This document shows, one piece after another, positions 43,645 to 51,169 of a DNA stretch of 64,000 nucleotides. Origin of the DNA: an uncultured Bacilli bacterium. GTDB taxonomy: Bacteria > Bacillota_I > Bacilli_A > RF39 > UBA660. Position numbers and translations under genes: made by a program. The notes under the pieces are model-generated. The model searched no databases. It was given only the letters and a program-made list of their open reading frames with translations, and was not told the DNA's origin. The stretch's first letter is position 1; every line of letters starts with the position of its first letter. The stretch lies in assembly GCA_934101575.1 (NCBI GenBank), contig CAKORJ010000001.1, positions 62,001 to 126,000 of the forward strand, given 5' to 3'.

Positions 43645-43703
43645 GGATAAATTTATTACTTTGTAACATTTCAAAACAAATAAACATAATAAAAACAAAA
43701 ATT

Positions 43704-43740
43704 GATATAAGAAAATATTTGGAATTCTTATATCTTTTTT
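43704..43740 (+). terminator. Intrinsic terminator of the large surface-protein gene
   Basis: Perfect stem GATATAAGAA (43704-43713)/TTCTTATATC (43725-43734), T run. Confidence 0.85.
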
Positions 43741-43823
43741 AGTATAAAATAAATAATTATTAGTTTTACAATAAAAGATAATTAGTATATAGTGTAGCTA
43801 TTAGTAATATCTGGAGGAAATAT

Positions 43824-44666
43824 ATGAATAATTTAGTTGAAGTAAAACAAGTGAATATAGAAGATTTAATATATGAAATAAGAGGTAAGCATGTTATGCT
43901 AGATAGTGATTTAGCAAAATTATACAATTGTGTAAATGGTACAAAAGAAATAAATCAGGCTGTAAAGAATAATGCAGAAAAGTTTCCAGAGAGATTTTCA
44001 TGGAGATTAACAGATGATGAAAGCAGTTTTTTGGTCAAATGTTTTGACCAAAAAAGAGAAACACGAGGAGGAAAATATAAAAATCCAAGGGTTTTTACAG
44101 AACAAGGAGTTTGTATGTTGGCAACTATAATAAAATCAAAAATAGCAACAACGGTGGATGCATTTGTAAATATGAGAAAATACATAAAAACAGATTTGAT
44201 AGAACAGAAATATATAAATAATTTAGTTTTAAAACATGATTTGAAAATAAATGAAATATTAGATAAATTAAATAATACAGTAAATAATCATATCTTTTTT
44301 AAAGGACAAATATATGAGGCATACTCATTATTATTAGATATAATAAATAGGTCAAAACAAGAAATAATTATAATAGATAATTATGCGGATAAAAAATTAT
44401 TAGATATTTTATCAAAAACAGAAAAAGAGATAGTTATTTATACTAAAAATATTGATGAAGAACTAATAAAAAAATATACAGCACAATATAACAATGTAAA
44501 GATAATAAAAAAAGATAATATTCATGATAGATTTATAATAATAGATCAAAGAATATTGTATCATTCAGGAGCGTCATTTAAGGATTTAGGGAAAAGTTGT
44601 TTTGCTATAAATGAAATAGAAGATAAAAGTATTTTAAAAGAGTTAATAAATTACTTAGAAAAATAA
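43824..44666 (+). CDS. ORF6N-domain (KilA-N-like) protein
   Basis: 280 residues, ATG after TGGAGG. ORF6N domain about residues 10-115: IEDLIYEIRGKHVMLDSDLA, LYNCVNGTKEINQAVKNNAE, FPERFSWRLTDDE, NPRVFTEQGVCMLATIIKSK. This phage-type DNA-binding domain is common in mobile elements. The C-terminal third, HDRFIIIDQRILYHSGASFK with DLGKSCFAI, has the H-x-R/K-like PLD-family pattern frequent in ORF6N proteins. A-ending codon bias differs from housekeeping genes. It is probably a regulator or recombination factor of mobile origin. It stands next to surface-protein genes in two cassettes. Confidence 0.85.
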   Translation: MNNLVEVKQVNIEDLIYEIRGKHVMLDSDLAKLYNCVNGTKEINQAVKNNAEKFPERFSWRLTDDESSFLVKCFDQKRETRGGKYKNPRVFTEQGVCMLATIIKSKIATTVDAFVNMRKYIKTDLIEQKYINNLVLKHDLKINEILDKLNNTVNNHIFFKGQIYEAYSLLLDIINRSKQEIIIIDNYADKKLLDILSKTEKEIVIYTKNIDEELIKKYTAQYNNVKIIKKDNIHDRFIIIDQRILYHSGASFKDLGKSCFAINEIEDKSILKELINYLEK

Positions 44667-44806
44667 AACAAAGAAGTTAAAGAAATAAAAGATAAAAAAT
44701 GATAGTATTAATATGTAAAATACTAAAGGAGTGTTTCTAATGAAATGAACAAATGTTTTCTATGAGGGGGGTCAATTTATAATAAAAAATATATAATAAG
44801 TCTTTT
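44610..44806 (+). repeat. Direct repeat B of the ORF6N/surface-protein cassette
   Basis: Second copy of the segment at 40886-41093: end of ORF6N gene, spacer, and start of a surface-protein gene. The copies differ by scattered substitutions and short gaps. Confidence 0.85.
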
Positions 44807-44887
44807 CAGGTATATAGTAAGGCTCTTACTGTGGATGAGATAAATCATAATTATAATTATGATAAACAGACTTTTAATTTGGAATAA
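44740..44887 (+). pseudogene. Internally deleted surface-protein gene
   Basis: It starts like the 41026 gene, but codon 3 is a TGA stop where the intact copy has CGA. After the signal-helix codons (about 44806) it jumps straight to the last 27 codons (IYSKALTVDEINHNYNYDKQ), which align with the end of the 41026 protein, and then to a stop. About 2.4 kb has been lost. Confidence 0.8.
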
Positions 44888-44917
44888 GTGTTTAGTTTGA
44901 CGCTTATTCTTTTTTTA
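44882..44917 (+). terminator. Intrinsic terminator of the deleted surface-protein gene
   Basis: GAATAAGTGT (44882-44891) pairs with ACGCTTATTC (44900-44909) with one G-T or mismatch, T run. Confidence 0.8.
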
Positions 44918-44918
44918 T

Positions 44919-44949
44919 AAAAAAAATAGAGATTGTTTTAATCTCTATT
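44919..44949 (-). terminator. Intrinsic terminator of prsA (minus strand)
   Basis: Stem AATAGAGATT (44926-44935)/AATCTCTATT (44940-44949); on the minus strand it is followed by a T run. It overlaps the prsA stop. Confidence 0.75.
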
Positions 44950-45955
44950 CTTCAGATGTTGAACTTGAATCTTTTGATTTTGCTTGATTTTTTAGATTTG
45001 TCATATATTTGTTATATGCTTTTTTAAGTTCTTTATCTTCGAATTTAAGTCCTGCATCTTTTCTTATATTATCTAGTGTTGTGTAATATAAAGCTTTGTC
45101 ATCTTTTAGTTTTTGTTTTACTAGATTTTCTTTTACATCATCTTTAACTTTGTCTAATTTTGGTTTTGATTTTTCATCTACTTTATATATTATGTGATAT
45201 CCATATGTTGTTTTTATTGGTTTTGTTGTATATTTTCCTTTTTTTAGACCGAATGCTGCGTCGTTAAATTCATCAACCATGTCTCCTGTTTTAATCCAGC
45301 CTAAGTCTCCGCCTTTTTTAGCTGTTGCTGAATCATCTGAGTATTTTTTAGCTAGTTTTTCAAAGTCTTCCCCTTTATCAAGTTTTTTAATAATATCTTC
45401 TGCTTCTTTTTTAGCTTCTTTTTCAGCTTTTTCTTTTTCTTCAGTAGTCATGTCATCACTTGTATCTGGGGCTATTAAAATATGTTTTGCTTTAATGTCT
45501 CCATATACTTCATCTTCATAATATTTTTGTATTTCACTATCTTTTAGATTTTTAGAAAGATATTCATTTACTGCTTTATCTCTTCTATATGTTAATCTAA
45601 AATAATCTTTTACGGCATCGTCATTATCAAAGCCATAATATGATAATAGTTCTTCATATGAAATATTGTTCTTTTTTGCAGATGATTTTAATTCTTTTAC
45701 TTGATTATTTAAATATTCTTTTTCTGCGTCATCTTCTTTATACTTTTTGCTTAGTATTTCATTATCTAGAAGATCAACGAATTCTTGGGCACCATATTTT
45801 GTTTTTAATTTAGAGTATAGGCTATCTGCGGATACTCCTCCTTTGTCTAATGATGCTACCATTTGTTCGCCATTTTTTAAAGTGGGAATGGCACCACAAC
45901 CTACAACTGCTATCATAAGAGTTGCTAGTACACATATTTTTCCTATGTTTTTCAT
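44945..45955 (-). CDS. prsA: Foldase lipoprotein PrsA (peptidyl-prolyl isomerase)
   Basis: 336 residues. The signal peptide ends in lipobox VVGC (Cys about residue 20), so it is a lipid-anchored extracytoplasmic protein. Foldase N domain with SADSLYSKLKTKYGAQEFVD and coiled helices; parvulin domain about 150-275: DIKAKHILIAPD, DFEKLAKKYSDDSATAKKGG, DLGWIKTGDMVDEFNDAAFG, TTYGYHIIYKVDE. It helps exported proteins fold after translocation, which suits a genome with many large surface proteins. Monocistronic, minus strand. The Lys/Glu-rich insertion in the parvulin domain is slightly longer than usual. Confidence 0.93.
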   Translation of the reverse strand: MKNIGKICVLATLMIAVVGCGAIPTLKNGEQMVASLDKGGVSADSLYSKLKTKYGAQEFVDLLDNEILSKKYKEDDAEKEYLNNQVKELKSSAKKNNISYEELLSYYGFDNDDAVKDYFRLTYRRDKAVNEYLSKNLKDSEIQKYYEDEVYGDIKAKHILIAPDTSDDMTTEEKEKAEKEAKKEAEDIIKKLDKGEDFEKLAKKYSDDSATAKKGGDLGWIKTGDMVDEFNDAAFGLKKGKYTTKPIKTTYGYHIIYKVDEKSKPKLDKVKDDVKENLVKQKLKDDKALYYTTLDNIRKDAGLKFEDKELKKAYNKYMTNLKNQAKSKDSSSTSEE

Positions 45956-46031
45956 TATATTCTCCTTTCAAGACTACATATATATCATAGCAAAAATCTT
46001 AAAACTTGACAATATTTAGGTGTATATATTC

Positions 46032-46059
46032 ACAAATTTCACATGTTTCCCATAAAATA
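46032..46059 (+). promoter_or_regulatory. Sigma-K-type promoter of the coat-peptide genes
   Basis: AC (46032-46033), 17 bases, CATAAAATA (46051-46059), matching AC-N16/17-CATANNNTA. It lies 32 bases before the first small coat gene. Confidence 0.6.
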
Positions 46060-46090
46060 ATCTAGAAGATAAAAAAAAGGAGGAATAATT

Positions 46091-46168
46091 ATGAATTATG
46101 TTTCATCATCTGCAATAGTTTTAGTTTTATTTATTTTATTAATCATTATACTAGGTGCTTGGGTTTAA
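46091..46168 (+). CDS. YjcZ-like small sporulation/coat peptide
   Basis: 25 residues, ATG after AAGGAGGAA. A short polar start (NYVSSS) and one hydrophobic segment AIVLVLFILLIIILGAWV. This is the pattern of YjcZ/SscA-type peptides (FALIVVLFILLIIVGAA) found in spore coats of Bacillus and relatives. A sigma-K-like promoter lies directly upstream. Too short for most gene callers. Confidence 0.75.
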   Translation: MNYVSSSAIVLVLFILLIIILGAWV

Positions 46169-46181
46169 GGGGGTGACTGTA

Positions 46182-46316
46182 ATGAATAATGATACTTGTT
46201 GTAATGAAAATGTAACAAATACTCAAGTTTGTAGTAGAAGACCATCTGGTTTAATAATTGCAGTAGTACTTTATATATTACTAGCAATAATTTTGAGTTC
46301 GTTTAGAGCATGCTAA
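46182..46316 (+). CDS. Small Cys-containing coat-like membrane peptide
   Basis: 44 residues, ATG after GGGGGTGA. N-terminal polar Cys-rich part (NNDTCCNENVTNTQVCSRR), then PSGLIIAVVLYILLAIILSS and a final Cys. It shares the hydrophobic LYILLAII pattern with the preceding peptide. Thirteen bases separate the two genes, so they form one sigma-K-type transcript. A spore-coat role is inferred from context. Confidence 0.65.
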   Translation: MNNDTCCNENVTNTQVCSRRPSGLIIAVVLYILLAIILSSFRAC

Positions 46317-46942
46317 AAATAAAAGGAATTTCCTTTTATTTTTTTTGTATTATTTTATTCTTTGTGTTATTATATCTTTTTAGAGATGGGGGATATGTTG
46401 TGGAAGAGAAATTATATAATATTAATGATATATATTTTGCTAATTTATTAGTTGATAGTGAAAGATATGTTACTTATTCTAATGACATTGGTAATTTGGT
46501 TCTTTTAGAGAATATTAATCGTTATATGGAGTGTAATGGTAAGAGATATATTGATATTTTTAAAAATGTAGAAGATGGTAAGATCTTGTATGTTGATAAT
46601 TTTGGTAATATTTCTGAGGATGTTTATGATATTATTTATGATGATTGTATGTGTTATATTGAGAATTGTTTAAACTTGAGTACTTTGTTTGAAAGACTTA
46701 TTTCTGAGAAAAGAGAAGATTCTAATTATAGGAAATATGTTTTACTTGTTTATAATTCTTTTAAAGAAAAGATTGGTGATAGATGTTTTTTTACTAAATC
46801 GGAAATTTTTTCTTTATTAGGTTTTATTGATGATATTTATGGATATGTTACTGGAATTATTACTGATAGTGAATTTGATAGTCGTTTTGTATGTTATGAT
46901 AATGTAGTTGATATGAATGAGTATAAGAGAAAGCGCAAATAG
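46310..46942 (+). CDS. Hypothetical membrane-anchored protein
   Basis: 210 residues if started at ATG 46310, which overlaps the previous stop by 7 bases and has no ribosome site. An N-terminal helix (ISFYFFCIILFFVLLYLF) then a soluble acidic domain with RDGGYVVEEKLYNINDIYFA, CMCYIENCLNLSTLFERLIS and IFSLLGFIDDIYGYVTG. The start is uncertain because a strong terminator-like hairpin overlaps it; a GTG at 46399 after GGGGGA would give a soluble protein without the helix. Family not recognised. It follows coat genes, so a sporulation link is possible. Confidence 0.55.
   Translation: MLKIKGISFYFFCIILFFVLLYLFRDGGYVVEEKLYNINDIYFANLLVDSERYVTYSNDIGNLVLLENINRYMECNGKRYIDIFKNVEDGKILYVDNFGNISEDVYDIIYDDCMCYIENCLNLSTLFERLISEKREDSNYRKYVLLVYNSFKEKIGDRCFFTKSEIFSLLGFIDDIYGYVTGIITDSEFDSRFVCYDNVVDMNEYKRKRK
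46318..46346 (+). terminator. Terminator-like hairpin across the start of the next reading frame
   Basis: AATAAAAGG (46318-46326) pairs perfectly with CCTTTTATT (46332-46340), followed by six Ts. It directly follows the second coat peptide but lies inside codons 3-13 of the frame beginning at 46310. Confidence 0.7.
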
Positions 46943-46973
46943 TGTTTTTTTTTTGAAAAGTTTGTGAAATTAG

Positions 46974-47017
46974 TTGACTTGTTTTTTTTATTTACATATA
47001 ATGTTAGAGTCCTAACA
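46974..47017 (+). promoter_or_regulatory. Promoter and palindromic operator of the MarR-ABC operon
   Basis: TTGACT (46974-46979), 17 bases, TATAAT (46997-47002), the best sigma-A promoter in the window. TGTTAG (47002-47007) and CTAACA (47012-47017) form an inverted repeat over the likely transcription start, where a MarR dimer would block polymerase. Autoregulation is inferred. Confidence 0.7.
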
Positions 47018-47034
47018 AAAGTGAGGGGATTGTT

Positions 47035-47484
47035 ATGAATGAGAATAAGAGTATAGGTTTATATTTTAGAGTTGTTTCTAAAGAGATTAAACAGTTAATT
47101 GATAGCAAGCTTTATAATAATCTTACTAATATTCAAATGTGTATACTTTGTTATATTAATGAAGAAACTAATCACGATAAGGATATTTATCAAAAGAATA
47201 TTGAGGATTTGTTAAGAGTTAGAAGATCTACTGTTACGGAGATTCTTAACACTATGGAAAAAAATGATCTTATTATGAGAACTAGTTCTTTTAGTGATAA
47301 AAGAAAAAAAGTTCTTGTGTTATCTTCTAAAGGTAAGAAGTGTGTTTCTGATTTTGAGGAGATTATTACTGGTGTTGAAGAAGGTCTTTTTAATGGTATA
47401 TCTTGTGAGGAGAAGGAACAGTTTTTAGTTGTTCTTGATAAGATTAGAAAAAATATTAAAAATTTACAGGAGGAAATATGTTAA
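47035..47484 (+). CDS. MarR-family transcriptional regulator
   Basis: 149 residues, ATG after GTGAGGGGA. Winged-helix domain about 35-105: NIQMCILCYINEETNHDKDI, YQKNIEDLLRVRRSTVTEIL, NTMEKNDLIMRTSSFSDKRK, with the wing Asp-Lys-Arg-Lys typical of MarR. It probably represses its own operon, which continues with two ABC half-transporters, and is released by a drug or metabolite. It overlaps the first ABC gene by 7 bases. Confidence 0.92.
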   Translation: MNENKSIGLYFRVVSKEIKQLIDSKLYNNLTNIQMCILCYINEETNHDKDIYQKNIEDLLRVRRSTVTEILNTMEKNDLIMRTSSFSDKRKKVLVLSSKGKKCVSDFEEIITGVEEGLFNGISCEEKEQFLVVLDKIRKNIKNLQEEIC

Positions 47485-49235
47485 AATTAATTAAGAAACT
47501 TTCAAAGAGGCAAGTTTTACTTGTATTTATCAGCATTATATTTATTGCTTTTCAGGTATGGCTTGATTTAAAGATACCTGATTATATGAATGAGATAACT
47601 AAGTATGTTCAGACTGATGGTAGTACTATGAGTGATGTTTTAAAACCTGGTTTTAAGATGCTTATTTGTGCTTTTGGAAGTCTTGCTTCTTCTGTTGTAG
47701 TTGGTTATTTTGCTTCTTATATTGCTGCTTCTTTTTCTAAAGGCCTTAGAAAGGATATTTATAATAAAGTTGGGTCTTTTGGAATGGAAGAGATTAAGAA
47801 TTTTTCTACTAGTAGTTTAATTACTAGGACTACTAATGATGTTACTCAAGTTGGATTTCTTATTTCTATGGGGCTTCAAGTTATAATTAAGGCTCCTATT
47901 ATGGCAGTTTGGGCTATTACTAAGATTATTGGTAAGAGTTATCAATGGAGTATTGCTACTGCAGGAGCTATTTGTGTACTTGTTTGTTTAATTCTTGTTT
48001 TAGTGCTTATTGCTCTTCCTAAGTTTAAGAAGATTCAATGGCTTACTGATAATTTGAATAGAACTACTAGGGAGAATTTAACTGGAATTAGAGTTGTTCG
48101 TGCTTTTAATGCAGAAAACTATCAAAAGGATAAATTTGAAAAAGCTAATGATGAACTTACTTCTACTTATAAGTTTACTGCTAAGCTTATGGCTTTGATG
48201 AGTCCTGTTATGACTATGATTATGTCTGGACTTTCTTTATCTATTTATTTTATAGGGGCATATTTAATTAATGAAGCTAATATGCTTGATAAGATTAGTT
48301 TATTTAGTGATATGGTTGTATTCTCAGCTTATGCTATGCAAGTTGTTATGGCGTTTATGATGCTTACTATGATATTTATTTTATATCCTAGAGCTAGTGT
48401 TGCTGCTAAGAGAATAGTTGAAGTACTTGATACTAAGTGTAGTATTACTAATGGCAATGTTAAAGATGGTATTTCTAAAGGAACTATTGAATTTAAGAAT
48501 GTTTCATTTAAATATCCAGATGCGGAAGAGTATATGCTTTCCGATATTTCTTTTAAGGTTAAAAAGGGTGAGACTATTGCTTTTATTGGTAGAACTGGAT
48601 CTGGTAAGTCTACTATTGTTAATTTAATACCTAGATTTTATGATGTTAGTGATGGTGAAGTTTTAGTTGATGGTGTTAATGTTAAAGAATATAATGAGAA
48701 GAGTTTATATGATAAGATAGGATATATTTCTCAAAAAGCTGTTATGTTTAGAGGAGATATTTTATATAATGTTGGTTTTGGTGAGAATAATGGTAAAAAA
48801 CCTAGTGAAAAGAGTATTATTAAAGCTGTAGAGGTTGCTCAAGGTAAGGAATTTGTTGAGAACCTTGAGGATAAATATAAATTTGTACTTGCTGAAGGTG
48901 GTACTAATTTATCTGGAGGACAAAAACAAAGACTTTCTATAGCACGTGCTATTGCAAGAGATCCAGAAATATATATCTTTGATGATTCTTTTAGTGCTCT
49001 TGATTATAAGACTGATTTTGTTCTTAGAAATGAACTTAATAAGTATACTAAAGATGCTACTGTTGTTATTGTTGCACAAAGAATAGGTACTATTAAGGAT
49101 GCTGATCAAATATTTGTAATAGAAGATGGTAAAGTTGTGGGACATGGTAAACATAAGGAATTAATTAATAGTTGTTCTGTTTATAAAGAAATTGCTCTTT
49201 CTCAACTTTCAAAGGAGGAGATTTTAAATGCATAA
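47478..49235 (+). CDS. Multidrug-type ABC exporter subunit 1 (degenerate catalytic site)
   Basis: 585 residues: six membrane helices (about 1-310) plus an ATPase domain. Walker A GRTGSGKST about 370, signature LSGGQKQRLSIARA about 480, Walker B with IYIFDDSFSALD. The residue after the Walker B Asp is Asp instead of the catalytic Glu, the hallmark of the degenerate half of heterodimeric exporters such as LmrC, EfrA or BmrC. It pairs with the next gene, whose site is canonical. It overlaps both neighbours, so all three are tightly coupled. Confidence 0.93.
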   Translation: MLKLIKKLSKRQVLLVFISIIFIAFQVWLDLKIPDYMNEITKYVQTDGSTMSDVLKPGFKMLICAFGSLASSVVVGYFASYIAASFSKGLRKDIYNKVGSFGMEEIKNFSTSSLITRTTNDVTQVGFLISMGLQVIIKAPIMAVWAITKIIGKSYQWSIATAGAICVLVCLILVLVLIALPKFKKIQWLTDNLNRTTRENLTGIRVVRAFNAENYQKDKFEKANDELTSTYKFTAKLMALMSPVMTMIMSGLSLSIYFIGAYLINEANMLDKISLFSDMVVFSAYAMQVVMAFMMLTMIFILYPRASVAAKRIVEVLDTKCSITNGNVKDGISKGTIEFKNVSFKYPDAEEYMLSDISFKVKKGETIAFIGRTGSGKSTIVNLIPRFYDVSDGEVLVDGVNVKEYNEKSLYDKIGYISQKAVMFRGDILYNVGFGENNGKKPSEKSIIKAVEVAQGKEFVENLEDKYKFVLAEGGTNLSGGQKQRLSIARAIARDPEIYIFDDSFSALDYKTDFVLRNELNKYTKDATVVIVAQRIGTIKDADQIFVIEDGKVVGHGKHKELINSCSVYKEIALSQLSKEEILNA

Positions 49236-51006
49236 CGATGTAAGTGATAAGAGAAGTAATGTTAATTTAAAAGAATCTTTATTAAAACTTTTTAAATATA
49301 TTAAGAGATATTTACCTTTAATTATACCTGCTCTTGTTCTTGCTGTTATATCTTCTGTTTTTTCTATAATTGGTCCTGATAAACTTAGTGATATTACTGA
49401 TGAAATTACTAAAGGTCTTATGACTGGTATCGATTTAGATAAAGTTAAATCTATTGGAATATTTTTGATTGTTATATATTCTTTGGGGGCTATTTTTAGT
49501 TATATTCAAGGTTTTATAATGGCTATTGTTACTAATAGATGTGCTAAGAGGCTTAGAACTGAAATATCTGATAAGATAAATAAACTTCCTCTTAGGTATT
49601 TTGATAAGAATAGTTATGGTGATGTTTTATCTAGGGTAACCAATGATGTTGATACTATTGCTCAAACGCTTAATCAAAGTCTTGGTAATTTAGTTAGTGC
49701 TGTTACTTTGTTTATTGGAGCACTTATTATGATGTTTGTTACAGATGTTACTATGGCTATTACTGCTATTGTTGCTAGTTTAATTGGTTTTGTTTTAATG
49801 GGACTTATTCTTAAGAATTCTCAAAAATATTTTAATATGCAACAAAAGGAACTTGGAAGGCTTAATGGTCATATTGAAGAAGTTTATGGTGGTCATAATA
49901 TAGTTAAAGTATATAATGCTACAGATGAGAAAGAAAAAGAGTTTGATGAGATTAATGATAAGTTATATACAAGTAATAGAAAGAGTCAGTTTTTATCAGG
50001 ACTTATGCCTCCAATTATGGGTTTTATTGGTAATTTTGGATATGTTGCTGTGTGTGTAGTTGGGGCTCTTCTTGTTATGAATGATAAGATTACTTTTGGG
50101 GTAATTGTTGCATTTATGATTTACATTAGATTATTTACTAATCCTCTTACTCAAATAGCTCAAGCTATGACTTCTTTACAATCTACTGGTGCTGCTTCTG
50201 ATAGAGTATTTACTTTTCTTGAAGAGGAGGAAATGCCTCTTGAAAAAGCTAGCAAGGTTTTAAAGAAAAAAGATGCTAAGGGAAATATAGAGTTTAAGAA
50301 TATAGAATTTGGTTATGATGATGATAAAGTTATTATTAAGAATTTTTCTGCTAAAGCTAAGGCTGGTAATAAGATTGCAATAGTTGGACCAACTGGGGCT
50401 GGTAAGACTACTATGGTTAATTTACTTATGAAGTTTTATGATATTAAGAAGGGTGATATATTAATTGATGGTATATCTATACATGATTTAAGTAGAGAAA
50501 ATGTTCATGATTTATTTACTATGGTTCTTCAAGATACATGGGTATTTAATGGTACTATTAATGAAAATATTAAGTATAATAATAAAAATATAAGTGATAG
50601 TAAAGTAAAAGAAGTTTGTAAGATTGTTGGTCTTGATCATTATATTAAGACTCTTCCTAAGGGATATGATACTGTTTTAAATGAAGTTGAGTCTTTATCT
50701 GGAGGACAAAAACAACTTCTTACTATAGCTCGTGCTATGCTTGAGGATAAGCCATTTCTTATTTTAGATGAGGCTACTAGTAGTGTTGATACAAGAACAG
50801 AGGAACTTGTTCAAGATGCTATGGATAAGTTAACTGATGGAAAAACTTCATTTATTATTGCTCATAGATTATCTACTATTAAGAATGCTGATTTGATACT
50901 TGTTATGAAAGAGGGAAATATAATAGAACAAGGTAACCATGAAGAACTTCTTAAACAAAAAGGATTTTATGCAGATTTATACAATTCACAATTTCAAAAA
51001 ATATAG
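49228..51006 (+). CDS. Multidrug-type ABC exporter subunit 2 (canonical catalytic site)
   Basis: 592 residues: six helices and an ATPase domain with GPTGAGKTT about 390, DTWVFNGTINENI, LSGGQKQLLTIARAM, and ILDEATSSVD with the catalytic Glu. RYFDKNSYGDVLSRVTNDVD is the usual coupling region. Together with the preceding subunit it forms an EfrAB/LmrCD-type drug or peptide exporter. Controlled by the linked MarR regulator. The substrate cannot be read from the sequence. Confidence 0.94.
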   Translation: MHNDVSDKRSNVNLKESLLKLFKYIKRYLPLIIPALVLAVISSVFSIIGPDKLSDITDEITKGLMTGIDLDKVKSIGIFLIVIYSLGAIFSYIQGFIMAIVTNRCAKRLRTEISDKINKLPLRYFDKNSYGDVLSRVTNDVDTIAQTLNQSLGNLVSAVTLFIGALIMMFVTDVTMAITAIVASLIGFVLMGLILKNSQKYFNMQQKELGRLNGHIEEVYGGHNIVKVYNATDEKEKEFDEINDKLYTSNRKSQFLSGLMPPIMGFIGNFGYVAVCVVGALLVMNDKITFGVIVAFMIYIRLFTNPLTQIAQAMTSLQSTGAASDRVFTFLEEEEMPLEKASKVLKKKDAKGNIEFKNIEFGYDDDKVIIKNFSAKAKAGNKIAIVGPTGAGKTTMVNLLMKFYDIKKGDILIDGISIHDLSRENVHDLFTMVLQDTWVFNGTINENIKYNNKNISDSKVKEVCKIVGLDHYIKTLPKGYDTVLNEVESLSGGQKQLLTIARAMLEDKPFLILDEATSSVDTRTEELVQDAMDKLTDGKTSFIIAHRLSTIKNADLILVMKEGNIIEQGNHEELLKQKGFYADLYNSQFQKI

Positions 51007-51009
51007 GTA

Positions 51010-51038
51010 TTTACAAAAATTTTTAAATGTGTTATATT
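51010..51038 (+). promoter_or_regulatory. Promoter of the structured leader
   Basis: TTTACA (51010-51015), 17 bases, TATATT (51033-51038); transcription would begin at about 51045. Confidence 0.65.
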
Positions 51039-51043
51039 TTAGG

Positions 51044-51138
51044 TGCGAGGAGATATAAACTTATGTGAGCTATCTCGGGTTTTATGCCTACACATTTAAA
51101 TGGAGTCGCGAACTTTTTTGTTTGGGCTCTTTTGTTTT
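51044..51138 (+). ncRNA. Candidate pseudoknotted riboswitch-like leader with terminator
   Basis: Pairings visible by eye: GAGAT (51050-51054) with ATCTC (51072-51076), and ATGTG (51063-51067) with CACAT (51091-51095). The second helix starts inside the loop of the first, giving an H-type pseudoknot. TGCGA (51044-51048) can close the structure with TCGCG (51106-51110). That 3' strand is also part of a terminator stem, GAGTCGCGAAC (51103-51113) with GTTTGGGCTC (51120-51129), followed by TTTTGTTTT. The mutually exclusive pairings suggest ligand- or factor-controlled attenuation of the genes downstream. I could not match it to a known class (not T-box, SAM, TPP, purine or full lysine riboswitch). 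Confidence 0.5.
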
Positions 51139-51169
51139 AAATGTAGAAATTATAGTTAGGAGTGATATT

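Noticed and set aside
51044..51138. Lysine riboswitch (because lysA follows)
   Set aside because: Only ~90 nt; the five-helix core and its conserved loops are absent. T-box, SAM, TPP and purine cores are also absent.
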